Of a stretch of 64,000 bases of DNA, positions 40,104-50,026 are shown one piece after another. How positions within the stretch are numbered: the first letter of the stretch is position 1; every line of letters begins with the position of its first letter. Below the pieces are notes generated by a model, which was not told where the DNA came from, ran no database searches, and worked only from the letters and a program-made list of their open reading frames with translations. The position numbers were made by a program, and so were the translations under genes. Source of the DNA: an uncultured Methylophilaceae bacterium (lineage in GTDB: Bacteria > Pseudomonadota > Gammaproteobacteria > Burkholderiales > Methylophilaceae); NCBI GenBank assembly GCA_903870995.1, contig CAIQFD010000008.1:1-64000 (forward strand), written 5' to 3'.

Positions 40104-41624
40104 CTAAGCCTTTGCCGCACGATGCTTCAAAAACTGCGTTAACAAAGGCACAGGGCGACCTGTTGAGCCTTTTTCTTTACCTGATTTCCAAGCCGTGCCA
40201 GCGATATCCAAATGCGCCCAATGGTACTTTTTAGTAAAACGAGACAAGAAACAAGCTGCAGTAATACTACCGCCAGCGCGGCCACCAATATTGGCGATAT
40301 CTGCAAAATTACTATCCAATTGTGGCTGATACTCTTCCCACAATGGCATGTGCCAAGCACGGTCTAAAGCATCCTCACCCGCGACCAACAACTCTTTAGC
40401 TAAGCGATCTTGATTACTAAACAAACCACTTGCATGATGCCCAAGTGCAATCACGCAAGCACCTGTAAGCGTTGCAATATCAATCACTGCAGATGGCTCG
40501 AATTTTTCTGCATATGTCAGCGCGTCACACAAAATTAAACGACCCTCAGCATCCGTATTCAACACTTCAATCGTTTGACCCGACATACTGGTTAATACGT
40601 CCCCAGGACGAATTGCATCAGCATCAGGCATGTTTTCGCACGCAGGAATGATACCAACTACATTTAATGGCAAATCCATCTCAGCAATCGCTTTGAACGT
40701 TCCCAAAACACTCGCCGCACCGCACATGTCATACTTCATCTCATCCATTTCAGCACCTGGCTTGAGCGAAATACCGCCAGTATCAAAAGTGATGCCCTTA
40801 CCAACCAGCACGACTGGTTTCTGATCTTTTTTGCCTTGATTATGCTGAAGCACAATCAACTTAGGTGGCTGTGCACTACCTTGCGCAACGCCCAAGAATG
40901 AGCCCATGCCTAATTTTTTCAACTCTTCACGCTCAAGCACTTGAACCGTCAATCCATGGGTCTTCACCATTGCCAACGCTTGCTCTGCCAAATAAGTCGG
41001 GGTACAAACGTTTGGGGGCAAATTACCCAAGTCTTTGGCTAGACTCACACCAGATGACACTGCTAAACCTTGTTTGAGTGCTAGTTTTGCATCTTGATTA
41101 TCATCATGCTCTGAGACGTGAATCTCTAGCTTAATCATGCCCTTTTGAGCTTCTTTATCTGACTTGTCTTTTTTACCCTTCATGACATCAAAGCGGTACA
41201 AAGCATCATTCACAGCTTCAACCATTTGTGCAATCTTCCAAGCGGCATCTTGTTTTTTATCGTCCGCATTGAGCACTTCAACTTCAGCTAAAAAGCTCGC
41301 CACGTCATTCGCACCTGTCTTTGCGAGCGCTTTGACAGATGCAATGACCGCCTTGCGATAATTTTTTTCATTCAATTCACCTTGCTTACCCAAGCCTACT
41401 AACAACACGCGTTCAGCATGAATACCAGCGACACTATGGAGTAATAAGCTAGAGGCGACTTTTCCATCCATATCGCCACGCTTTAATACTTTAGTCAGAA
41501 ACCCGTCTGAAGCATGATCAATTGCTTGAGCAGAATGGCTAAGCTTGCCAGATTCGTAAACACCGACAATCACACAATCATTACGTTGTTTTTCCGATTT
41601 ACCACTTTTTATGCTAAATTCCAT
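40104..41624 (-). CDS. pepA: Leucyl aminopeptidase
   Basis: VLVGKGITFDTGGISLKPG; NTDAEGRLILCDALTYA. Confidence 0.97.
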   Translation of the reverse strand: MEFSIKSGKSEKQRNDCVIVGVYESGKLSHSAQAIDHASDGFLTKVLKRGDMDGKVASSLLLHSVAGIHAERVLLVGLGKQGELNEKNYRKAVIASVKALAKTGANDVASFLAEVEVLNADDKKQDAAWKIAQMVEAVNDALYRFDVMKGKKDKSDKEAQKGMIKLEIHVSEHDDNQDAKLALKQGLAVSSGVSLAKDLGNLPPNVCTPTYLAEQALAMVKTHGLTVQVLEREELKKLGMGSFLGVAQGSAQPPKLIVLQHNQGKKDQKPVVLVGKGITFDTGGISLKPGAEMDEMKYDMCGAASVLGTFKAIAEMDLPLNVVGIIPACENMPDADAIRPGDVLTSMSGQTIEVLNTDAEGRLILCDALTYAEKFEPSAVIDIATLTGACVIALGHHASGLFSNQDRLAKELLVAGEDALDRAWHMPLWEEYQPQLDSNFADIANIGGRAGGSITAACFLSRFTKKYHWAHLDIAGTAWKSGKEKGSTGRPVPLLTQFLKHRAAKA

Positions 41625-41747
41625 CAGTACACCCTTTTCGCTAAATATCGTTGAATTATCCTGCGTTTTAGTTTGAAATCAAAATTTTGTACGAAATCAT
41701 TTTTAACCAAACCTAATTAAATAGCCAAATAAAAGCCCAGCCAACTT

Positions 41748-42827
41748 ATGATCTTCAAACGCTCACTTTCAAAAGAGCTGCTTCAAACGGCAATAGGTGC
41801 ATTTGCAATTTTATTTGGCATTGTGATTGCACAGCGTGTCACTTACTACATTGGCATTGCTGCCAGCGGTAGCATTGCTAGCAATGCAATCAACACGCTT
41901 CTTGGTTTCAGCATGATCAAATTCATGCCCATGCTACTTTCTCTTACATTATTTCTCGCGGTATTACTTACATTAACACGCCAACATCGTGACAGCGAAA
42001 TGGTCATTTGGTTTAGTTCTGGGCAAGGATTGGCCGCTTGGATTAAACCAGTATTAACTTTTGCTTCACCTGTAATTGTCTTGATTGCTTTTTTAAGTTT
42101 AATGGTCACCCCTTGGGCAACTAATAAAAGTACAGAATACAAAACCCAACTACAAAAACAAGACGAACTAGCCACCATCACCCCTGGTGTTTTCAAAGAG
42201 TCTAAACAAGCAGACCGTGTTTACTTCGTCGAGAGCTTCAATCAGCTTGGCGCAACCGTAAAAAATATTTTCATTCAGTCCGTACAACATCAAAAACTGG
42301 GTGTGATTGTCGCTAACCAAGGCCACCGTGAAACCATGGCCAATCGTGATAATTTCTTAATCATGGAACAAGGCCGCCGATACGAAGGCAAGCAAGATAC
42401 GGAAGAGTTCACCTCCACATCCTTCGAAAAATACGCGGTCAGGCTAGAAGCGAAAGAGTCAAAGGAAAAGTCTCCCATGGTGATGCAGGCTGTCCCTAGT
42501 AGTGTCCTCTTGAGTCAACACAACCCAGTCAATAACGCTGAAATCCAAGGGCGCATTGCTATTCCAATATCCGCATTTATTTTGGTCTTGCTGGCTATCC
42601 CCTTAAGCTTTGTGGATCCTCGCTCTGGACGCTCCGGCAATATGGCGATGGCTGTTTTAACCTACATCATTTACAACAATATGATTAGCATCACCCAAGC
42701 ATGGTTAACTCAAGGGAAGTTAAACCCGATGATTGGAATTTGGCCAGTACATTTTATATTTCTAACCCTGACGATTTATCTATTTTATCGTCGCGCTTTT
42801 CAGCTACCTGTCGTCCCAAGGTGGTAA
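41748..42827 (+). CDS. lptF: LPS export ABC transporter permease LptF
   Basis: YjgP/YjgQ-type membrane protein; divergent from pepA, followed by lptG. Confidence 0.95.
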   Translation: MIFKRSLSKELLQTAIGAFAILFGIVIAQRVTYYIGIAASGSIASNAINTLLGFSMIKFMPMLLSLTLFLAVLLTLTRQHRDSEMVIWFSSGQGLAAWIKPVLTFASPVIVLIAFLSLMVTPWATNKSTEYKTQLQKQDELATITPGVFKESKQADRVYFVESFNQLGATVKNIFIQSVQHQKLGVIVANQGHRETMANRDNFLIMEQGRRYEGKQDTEEFTSTSFEKYAVRLEAKESKEKSPMVMQAVPSSVLLSQHNPVNNAEIQGRIAIPISAFILVLLAIPLSFVDPRSGRSGNMAMAVLTYIIYNNMISITQAWLTQGKLNPMIGIWPVHFIFLTLTIYLFYRRAFQLPVVPRW

Positions 42828-42831
42828 GCAA

Positions 42832-43902
42832 ATGAACATTATCAAACGACATCTCATTAAAGAAACAACTTACAGCATCCTGCTTATCATGGCTGCATTA
42901 CTTGCGATGTTTGCTTTCTTCGATCTTTTGCAAGAGCTAGAAAGCGTGGGCAAAGGCTCTTATGGCATCGCCAAAATTTTGATTTTCGTTCTGCTAAGTG
43001 CGCCTGGGCATGTCTATGAAATCGTCCCTGTCGCAGTGCTTATTGGGGCGATGTATTCACTCACTCAACTTGCAAAAAACTCGGAGCTTGTGATTCTCAG
43101 AGTCAGCGGCATGTCGACCATTCAGATTGGATTAACGCTGCTACGCATTGGCGTTGTGTTTGCCTTAGTCACTTTCATTATCGGCGAGATGATCACACCA
43201 ATCAGCGCAAAAACTGCTCAACGGATGCGAATAAAGGCGATTGATTCTGTCATTGCACAAGACTTTCGCTCTGGCCTTTGGGTAAAGGATGGCAAAAGTT
43301 TTGTGAACGTAGAACAGGTGCTTCCTGATGCAGAGCTGGTGAATATTCACATTTATGAATTTGATGAAAACTTTCAGATGGTTGCTATTAATCAGGCAAA
43401 AAAAGGGATATTCAATGGTGAAAGCTGGGACTTAACAAGCGTTACACAGACGCACCTAGGAAAGACGAACGTAAAATCTAATCACCTAGACAAGGCACAG
43501 TGGAAATCATTGATTCGACCAGAGTTACTTAGTATTTTATTGGTCGTTCCTGAGAGAATGTCCGCATGGAATCTCTATTCTTACATTTCACATCTGAGTA
43601 AAAACAAGCAAAAAACTTCACGCTATGAAATCGCCTTGTGGGCTAAATTAGTCTACCCAATGGCTTCATTGGTGATGGTCATGCTTGCATTACCATTTGG
43701 ATTTTTACAACAAAGATCGGGAACAGTCACCACCAAGATTTTCATGGGAATTTTGCTTGGTATTTTGTATCAAGTATTAAACAAAGTCTCTCTGCATTTA
43801 GGCTTGTTGAACGACTGGAATGCATTCTCAAGCGCAGTGATGCCAACTTTCTTATTTTTTATCGCCAGCATACTGATGCTGATGTGGGTAGAAACACAGT
43901 AA
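42832..43902 (+). CDS. lptG: LPS export ABC transporter permease LptG
   Basis: YjgQ-type membrane protein. Confidence 0.95.
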   Translation: MNIIKRHLIKETTYSILLIMAALLAMFAFFDLLQELESVGKGSYGIAKILIFVLLSAPGHVYEIVPVAVLIGAMYSLTQLAKNSELVILRVSGMSTIQIGLTLLRIGVVFALVTFIIGEMITPISAKTAQRMRIKAIDSVIAQDFRSGLWVKDGKSFVNVEQVLPDAELVNIHIYEFDENFQMVAINQAKKGIFNGESWDLTSVTQTHLGKTNVKSNHLDKAQWKSLIRPELLSILLVVPERMSAWNLYSYISHLSKNKQKTSRYEIALWAKLVYPMASLVMVMLALPFGFLQQRSGTVTTKIFMGILLGILYQVLNKVSLHLGLLNDWNAFSSAVMPTFLFFIASILMLMWVETQ

Positions 43903-43915
43903 TAAAAAGGTAACT

Positions 43916-44332
43916 TTATTTCGCTTTGCTGCTTTTTGGCACTGCGATCAAACGCCCTCCCGTGAATCTGTCGTGTAAATACAAACCATCTCGGTCAAAG
44001 ATCGCCCACAAAAAACTAACGCCAAAAAACAAACTTGCGAGAATGTAACGCTGCACCGCTTGCAACGCCGTCAATCTGGAGCCGTCTTGGCTGGTTAATT
44101 GAATACGCCATGTCTGCATTGCTAATGTTTGGCCACTTTTTGCCCAACAAAATACAAAATATGCACCCGCAACCGTCCAAGAGTAGATAAAAAATGTATT
44201 ACGCTGGAGGTCTGAAATGGGGTCACCAAAGATGGCACGATAAATAATGCCAGCCACAAATAAAATAGCGAAGACCAAGATACTTTCATAGAGCACGCAA
44301 GCAATACGCTTAAATAGAGAAATTGAATGCAT
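43916..44332 (-). CDS. RDD family membrane protein
   Basis: RIACVLYESILVFAILFVAG; LYLHDRFTGGRLIAVP. Confidence 0.9.
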   Translation of the reverse strand: MHSISLFKRIACVLYESILVFAILFVAGIIYRAIFGDPISDLQRNTFFIYSWTVAGAYFVFCWAKSGQTLAMQTWRIQLTSQDGSRLTALQAVQRYILASLFFGVSFLWAIFDRDGLYLHDRFTGGRLIAVPKSSKAK

Positions 44333-44782
44333 TTAGTGCTCGAGGTCTTCCGTACCGAATATTTCAGGATGTTGCGCTCTCAATTCCAGTCTTTTTTCTG
44401 GCGAAGCTTCTCGGTACTCATGCCACTTTTTACGTAACTCTTCTTTTTTTTCCGGAGGTAACGATTTGAATTGTTGATATCGTTTACGTGCGTTTTCACG
44501 TTCAAATGGGGTCATTCGACTCCAACCAGATAACCGATTTTGAACACGGCTTTGATGTTCAAGCGTCATTTTTGGATAATCGCGTGCAATCTCAAGCATA
44601 CGCTCACGTTGCCACGGCCTCAAACTATCCCACTCATCTGACAATGGCGCCAACACTTGTCTTTGCTGATCATTGAGAGAAGACCAAGCCTTGTCTGCGC
44701 CATCTTCAGCGTTCACCAAATGCGCAAAGAAAGCAAGCGCACAGCAAACAATGATTATTGCTGTGTGTTTTCTGACAACCAT
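44333..44782 (-). CDS. DUF3106 domain protein
   Basis: LNDQQRQVLAPLSDEWDSLRPWQRERML...FKSLPPEKKEELRKKW. Confidence 0.85.
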   Translation of the reverse strand: MVVRKHTAIIIVCCALAFFAHLVNAEDGADKAWSSLNDQQRQVLAPLSDEWDSLRPWQRERMLEIARDYPKMTLEHQSRVQNRLSGWSRMTPFERENARKRYQQFKSLPPEKKEELRKKWHEYREASPEKRLELRAQHPEIFGTEDLEH

Positions 44783-45165
44783 ATACCAAAACCCTCGTTC
44801 AAATAAGCTTCAGGAGGCAAGTCTGAAGCCAATAAATAAGCATCCCCTTGCTCGGAAATATCTTGATTAACAATATTTTGCATTGTGAATAACGCAACAA
44901 GACCTAAGCCACACATCAGTAACATCACCAAAAGACGATGCTGATGCCAATAATCACCGAACAGTTGTATCACGCCATTTTGGCTGATTGCCATTGCTGA
45001 GGAAGGCCTAGCCATATTGGCTAGCGCTTGTTGACGTGCATAGCTCAACTGCGAGTCTACCTTTGCATCGACATTTGAAGCGCGCTCATCCAAAAGCAAA
45101 GCAATACGCTTAGCGATTTCTTGACCTCGCAACACATTTTCTTGATTTTCAATTTCACTCTTCAT
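44755..45165 (-). CDS. DUF3619 family protein (putative anti-sigma factor)
   Basis: One central TM segment; overlaps sigma factor gene. Confidence 0.7.
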   Translation of the reverse strand: MKSEIENQENVLRGQEIAKRIALLLDERASNVDAKVDSQLSYARQQALANMARPSSAMAISQNGVIQLFGDYWHQHRLLVMLLMCGLGLVALFTMQNIVNQDISEQGDAYLLASDLPPEAYLNEGFGIWLSENTQQ

Positions 45166-45772
45166 TCTCTACTCCTTTCTTGGACGACAAAGGCCTAGCC
45201 AACAGATGTTCAGCCAACCCATGCTCCTCTAAAGTCGCCGCCATTGCGCGTACTGCACGTGAGCAATGCGTTTTCACGCTGCCTTGTGAACAACCCATAG
45301 CCGCAGCAGTGTCAGCAACGTCCATATCCTCCCAGTAACGCATTACAAAGGCTTCTCGTTGACGTGTTGGAAGCTTCGTCAACGCATCCTCAATGAGCGC
45401 CAAAGTCTGACGTTGCTCCAACTGAACCTCAGGTTCGTCACGGGCATCATGATTTGATCCGGCGAGCACCTCTAAAGGATCAGAGTCCTCACCATCCTCG
45501 CCAACTACGCTAAAAGAGGATAATAAAGTCGTCCAAACATTTCGTACTTTTTGGCGACGCCAATAATCACGCATCGTGTTTTGCAAAATTCGCTGAAACA
45601 ACATAGGAAATTCACTCGATGGGCGTAAAGCATACTTCTCGGACAATTTCATCATGGCATCTTGCACAATATCCAATGCAACATGATCATCACGGACAGC
45701 ATAGGCAGTTTGCTTAAAAGCACGACGCTCCACTTGCGTGAGAAAATCCGATAGTTCTTGTCGAGTAGCCAT
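45155..45772 (-). CDS. RNA polymerase sigma-70 family (ECF-type) factor
   Basis: ALDIVQDAMMKL region 2; LPTRQREAFVMRYWEDMDVADTAAAMGCSQGSVKTHCSRAVRAM region 4. Confidence 0.92.
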   Translation of the reverse strand: MATRQELSDFLTQVERRAFKQTAYAVRDDHVALDIVQDAMMKLSEKYALRPSSEFPMLFQRILQNTMRDYWRRQKVRNVWTTLLSSFSVVGEDGEDSDPLEVLAGSNHDARDEPEVQLEQRQTLALIEDALTKLPTRQREAFVMRYWEDMDVADTAAAMGCSQGSVKTHCSRAVRAMAATLEEHGLAEHLLARPLSSKKGVENEE

Positions 45773-45909
45773 TATCTTAATGTATCGTGTTCACACAAAA
45801 AAGCAAAGCATCTTCATCAAATCTAAATTAAACATTCTCATTGGTAGCGGACCCATAATTTAGCTACAATCTACGACGGAATTATTTTCAAGATGCTATT
45901 AAAGAAACC

Positions 45910-47244
45910 ATGACCACAAAACCCACCTGTTTGATCGTTGACGACGAACCCGATTTGTCAGAGTTCATTGCCATGAATCTAGAGAAAATGGGAATTAAGA
46001 CAGATTGCTCTGAAACAGTTGCCGACGCAAAACATATGCTTGCCCACCGTCGCTACGACTTTTGTTTAACCGATATGCGCTTACCAGATGGAAATGGTTT
46101 AGATTTAGTCAAACATATTGGATTCCAACATGCAGGCCTACCAATTGCAATCATCACAGCCTTCGCCAACTCTGATAACGCTGTAGCGGCACTAAAAGCT
46201 GGGGCGTTTGATTACTTAAGTAAACCAATCGCATTGCCACAACTACAAGCTTTAGCAAAAGCAGCGATTAAGTTTGGGCAAAGTCACGAGCAAAAAAATG
46301 TTCAAGTATCTTTGTTAGGCAATTCAAAGCGGATGAATGATATCCGCCAACAGCTTGAAAAAATTTCTCGTAATCAATCTCCATTATTAATTACAGGCGA
46401 ATTAGGCACAGGTAAAGAGTCAGCCGCAAGACTCATCCACCTGAACAGTTCAAGACACGAGCATCCATTTATCAAAGTAAATTGTGCAGTACTTAATCCA
46501 GAAAGTGCAGAAAAAGCATTTTTCGGACAAGCTCAACATTCCGAGCTCCCAAAAGAAAAAGAAGGGTTTCTTCAAGCCGCCAAGGAAGGGACGCTTTTTT
46601 TAGACAATGTTGAAAAACTGCCAGTCCGAATTCAAAACCAACTGCTCGATCTGATGCAGGAGAACAGCTTTAATTCCTGCTTAATCGGAGCAACGCACCA
46701 AGACCTAAGCCTCTTAATGGAGCAAGGATTATTCAACAAAGACTTTTATTACCAGCTAAATGTAATGAGCTTACAGATGCCGACACTGCGTGAAATACCA
46801 GAGGATATTCCTGTGATTGCGCAGCACTTGTTAAGACAAATAGCAGGCACTTATGGCAACGAGAATGCAACACTGTCCGAATGTGCATTATCCAAATTAA
46901 AAACCAGCCAATTTTTGGGAAATGTACGTGAGTTAAGAAACACGCTAGAGCGTGCGATTACTTTATGCGAGGGCAGTATTATTAGAGCGGAAGACTTGCT
47001 GGTCAAAGAAAAGATAGCGCTACCAGACCAATTAAAGTTAGATATTTCGAAATTACCACTGCCAGATTATTTGGAAAAAATTGAGAAGCAAGCCATTCTA
47101 GAAGCACTCACAAAAACACGCCAAAACAAAACAGCTGCTGCTAAATTGTTAGGCGTGAGTTTTAGAACGCTACGCTACCGTCTTGCTAAACTAGGGATGA
47201 GTAAAGAAAATACATCATTCCCTATCGAAGACGAATTAACTTAA
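45910..47244 (+). CDS. NtrC/PilR-family response regulator with degenerate AAA+ domain
   Basis: Intact receiver (VDDEPD, LTDMRLPDGNG, LSKPI) and Fis HTH; AAA+ domain with altered motifs (see findings). Confidence 0.9.
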   Translation: MTTKPTCLIVDDEPDLSEFIAMNLEKMGIKTDCSETVADAKHMLAHRRYDFCLTDMRLPDGNGLDLVKHIGFQHAGLPIAIITAFANSDNAVAALKAGAFDYLSKPIALPQLQALAKAAIKFGQSHEQKNVQVSLLGNSKRMNDIRQQLEKISRNQSPLLITGELGTGKESAARLIHLNSSRHEHPFIKVNCAVLNPESAEKAFFGQAQHSELPKEKEGFLQAAKEGTLFLDNVEKLPVRIQNQLLDLMQENSFNSCLIGATHQDLSLLMEQGLFNKDFYYQLNVMSLQMPTLREIPEDIPVIAQHLLRQIAGTYGNENATLSECALSKLKTSQFLGNVRELRNTLERAITLCEGSIIRAEDLLVKEKIALPDQLKLDISKLPLPDYLEKIEKQAILEALTKTRQNKTAAAKLLGVSFRTLRYRLAKLGMSKENTSFPIEDELT

Positions 47245-48237
47245 TGCCAACACTAAATAGGCGATGTACATTAAACCGTTTACCCAAACATGCCAAACTC
47301 GTAGCTGTCCGCGAGAGATCATCCAGCGTAACCAAAGCACACCGAGCAAAGTAACTACCACACCAGCAAACACTTCCTTTTGAGGAACCCAAGGAGTCAA
47401 CATAATGCCAATCGCTGGCAACAGAGTCCCTTGAAATACCAAAGCGCCCGTAATATTACCGAAAGCCAATGTGTCTTTCCCTTTGCGCACCCACAAAATA
47501 CTATTCACCTTTTCAGGCAACTCTGTCGCAATTGGAATCACCAATAAAGAAAGTAACAAAGGCGTAATCCCTAGCAACTCAGATGCACCCTCAATACCAG
47601 AAATAAAGCCTTTAGCCCCAGAGATCAACAAACCCAAGCCCATTAACAATTGCAGCATGACTACACCCATATGATTAGGGAGACCTAGTCGACATAAGAA
47701 CATTGGGTTTTCTGCCTCAGTCGCGTGGCCATCTGCAACAAGATTTTTAGAGGCGCGCAAAGTCAGCATGATGTAAATAAAGTAAATCATGACCATCACA
47801 AAACCTATGCCGTATCGCACAGCTTTAATTTCATGCGGCACAAACAGCGCTAGTGTTGCAAAACCAAAAGCCACGAGAAAGAAATTTAAATCACGCTTAA
47901 GACCAGTTTTCTCAGGATGAAAATGTCCAGTCGCTTTTCTGTTTTTCAATACAGCAAATGCCAAAAGTGAAATAGACAATGTTGAAAGCATTAGTGGCGC
48001 ACCCAGAATTGCACCAACACCAATCTCTTCGTTAACATGGGCATCACTGGTACCCGCCATCAAGGCTAAAAGTGGAACTGATGTTTCTGGCAACGCGGTT
48101 CCAACAGCAGCAAATAATGATCCCGTTACCCCTTCTGAAATGCCTAGTTTTTCACCTAAGTGCTCAAGTGCATTGGTAAAGACTTCGGCAGCAATTAGAA
48201 TAACGATTAAGAATAAGAGTAATTCAGCGAAAATCAT
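47236..48237 (-). CDS. Sodium/calcium exchanger-like cation antiporter
   Basis: FTNALEHLGEKLGISEGVTGSLFAAVGTALPETSVPLLA; second repeat PLLLSLLVIPIATELPEKVNSI. Confidence 0.85.
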   Translation of the reverse strand: MIFAELLLFLIVILIAAEVFTNALEHLGEKLGISEGVTGSLFAAVGTALPETSVPLLALMAGTSDAHVNEEIGVGAILGAPLMLSTLSISLLAFAVLKNRKATGHFHPEKTGLKRDLNFFLVAFGFATLALFVPHEIKAVRYGIGFVMVMIYFIYIMLTLRASKNLVADGHATEAENPMFLCRLGLPNHMGVVMLQLLMGLGLLISGAKGFISGIEGASELLGITPLLLSLLVIPIATELPEKVNSILWVRKGKDTLAFGNITGALVFQGTLLPAIGIMLTPWVPQKEVFAGVVVTLLGVLWLRWMISRGQLRVWHVWVNGLMYIAYLVLALS

Positions 48238-48291
48238 GGAAATTCCTCAAAAATGATTAGCTGAATTTTATCGGATAAGCGATGATTAAGC

Positions 48292-48828
48292 ATGCAAAAT
48301 CTTCAAATCAATCAGAATGGCCTTTGTGTTCAAGCGACGTTTATCGCATCACCGAACGTAGATCCACGACCATCCACTGAGGATATTTCACTTATTGTGA
48401 TCCACAATATTAGCCTCCCGCCCAATCAGTTCGGGGGCAATGGTGTAATGGAACTATTCACCAACCAACTTAATCCGAATGCACATCCTTATTACGCTGA
48501 AATCGCACATCTAAAAGTTTCATCGCACTTTTTTATTCGTCGGGATGGGCTGTTATTACAATTTGCATCCTGTAATGACAGGGCTTGGCACGCAGGCGTT
48601 TCAACTTGGGAGGGCCGTGAGCGATGTAACGACTTCTCTATTGGCATTGAATTAGAGGGGAGTGATTTTGAAGCTTTTGAACCTCAGCAATATGAAACAC
48701 TCCAATCACTCATCAGCAGCATTAAAAGTCACTATCCAATTAGAGAAATCGTAGGCCATTCGGAAATTGCACCAGGAAGAAAAACAGACCCTGGCCCCTA
48801 TTTTGATTGGTCTTGCATCAAGACTTAA
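48292..48828 (+). CDS. ampD: 1,6-anhydro-N-acetylmuramyl-L-alanine amidase AmpD
   Basis: LIVIHNISLPPNQFGG; SSHFFIRRDG; WHAGVSTWEGRERCNDFSIGIELEG; GRKTDPGPYFDW. Confidence 0.95.
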   Translation: MQNLQINQNGLCVQATFIASPNVDPRPSTEDISLIVIHNISLPPNQFGGNGVMELFTNQLNPNAHPYYAEIAHLKVSSHFFIRRDGLLLQFASCNDRAWHAGVSTWEGRERCNDFSIGIELEGSDFEAFEPQQYETLQSLISSIKSHYPIREIVGHSEIAPGRKTDPGPYFDWSCIKT

Positions 48829-48888
48829 TCACACTTTTTCGATGACTATCGCTATACTCTAGCCAATATTTAATGAAAGTAACTTCGC

Positions 48889-50013
48889 ATGTTATCTAAG
48901 CAATATTATTCAACAAGTAGAAAATCAACACTGCTTCTGATTGCCATTACTTTATCGATGAGTTTTGCGTTGATTGCTTGTGGCAAAAAAGAAACTGACC
49001 AAGAGACTAAAAAGAAATCCCAAACCGCCCTGATTAGTACAACGACCGCTGAATCCAGGTCATTGGAAATTCGAGAAGAATCCATTGGCACGCTAGAAGG
49101 GTTGATTGACCCAACAGTGGCTGCTGAAGCAGCAGGGCGGGTCACTAAAGTCTTTGCACATCCTGGGCAAGCCGTAAAAAAAGGGGAAACCTTAGTATTA
49201 ATTGATGCAACTGATTACAACCTGCAACGCGTCCAAACCCAAGCCGAGGTCGCCAGATTAGAAGCGCTCACTATCAATCAAAGCCGCATTGTTGATAGAA
49301 ATCAAGTATTAGTCCAAAAGAAATTCATATCGCAAAATGCGTTAGACGATGTGACCACACAACATGCAGCGCTACAACAAGAACTTGATGGCGCAAAGGC
49401 ACAGCTCGCAATCATTGACCATACTCGAACCAAAACAACGATTACTGCACCGATTGATGGCGTCGTTCAAAAACAAATTGTTTCCACTGGTGACTTTGTC
49501 AAAATTGGCGACCCTTTAATCCAAATCATCAGCAAACAAAAACTCCGGGCACATTTACCTTTACCAGAAAATATTGCTGCAAAAATTCATGCGGGAATCA
49601 AAGTACGTTTGAGCACCCCAACATCGACGAATGAAGTCATCAGCACCATCCATGAACTAAAACCACTCATTAGTGAAACCAGCCGTGCCGTTGATGTGAT
49701 TGCTGATGTCAACGACCAGTCAGGTTGGCAACCTGGCGCTAGCGTTAAAGGAGAAATCATTTTAGGTGAACATGCTAATGCAGTTCTAGTACCTGAGCAG
49801 TGCATCGTCCTTCGCCCAGCAGGCGAAGTGGTTTATGTTGTGCAAGATGGTGTAGCGCTTCAAAGAATCGTTAAAACAGGAATGCGCCAAGATGGGAAAA
49901 TTGAAATCACAGAAGGTTTAAGTGCCGGTGAAGTTATTGCTAAAGATGGGGCAGCCTTCCTCACAGACAAGGCTAAAGTAAAAATCGAAGCCAAAAAACA
50001 AGCTAAAGAATAA
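48889..50013 (+). CDS. RND efflux membrane fusion protein (lipoprotein)
   Basis: Lipobox LIAC; HlyD-type biotinyl-lipoyl-like halves. Confidence 0.93.
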   Translation: MLSKQYYSTSRKSTLLLIAITLSMSFALIACGKKETDQETKKKSQTALISTTTAESRSLEIREESIGTLEGLIDPTVAAEAAGRVTKVFAHPGQAVKKGETLVLIDATDYNLQRVQTQAEVARLEALTINQSRIVDRNQVLVQKKFISQNALDDVTTQHAALQQELDGAKAQLAIIDHTRTKTTITAPIDGVVQKQIVSTGDFVKIGDPLIQIISKQKLRAHLPLPENIAAKIHAGIKVRLSTPTSTNEVISTIHELKPLISETSRAVDVIADVNDQSGWQPGASVKGEIILGEHANAVLVPEQCIVLRPAGEVVYVVQDGVALQRIVKTGMRQDGKIEITEGLSAGEVIAKDGAAFLTDKAKVKIEAKKQAKE

Positions 50014-50026
50014 AAGAGAAAATTGC

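Noticed and set aside
47236-47244. Convergent stop overlap between the regulator and the antiporter
   Set aside because: Only 9 bp; common in compact genomes.
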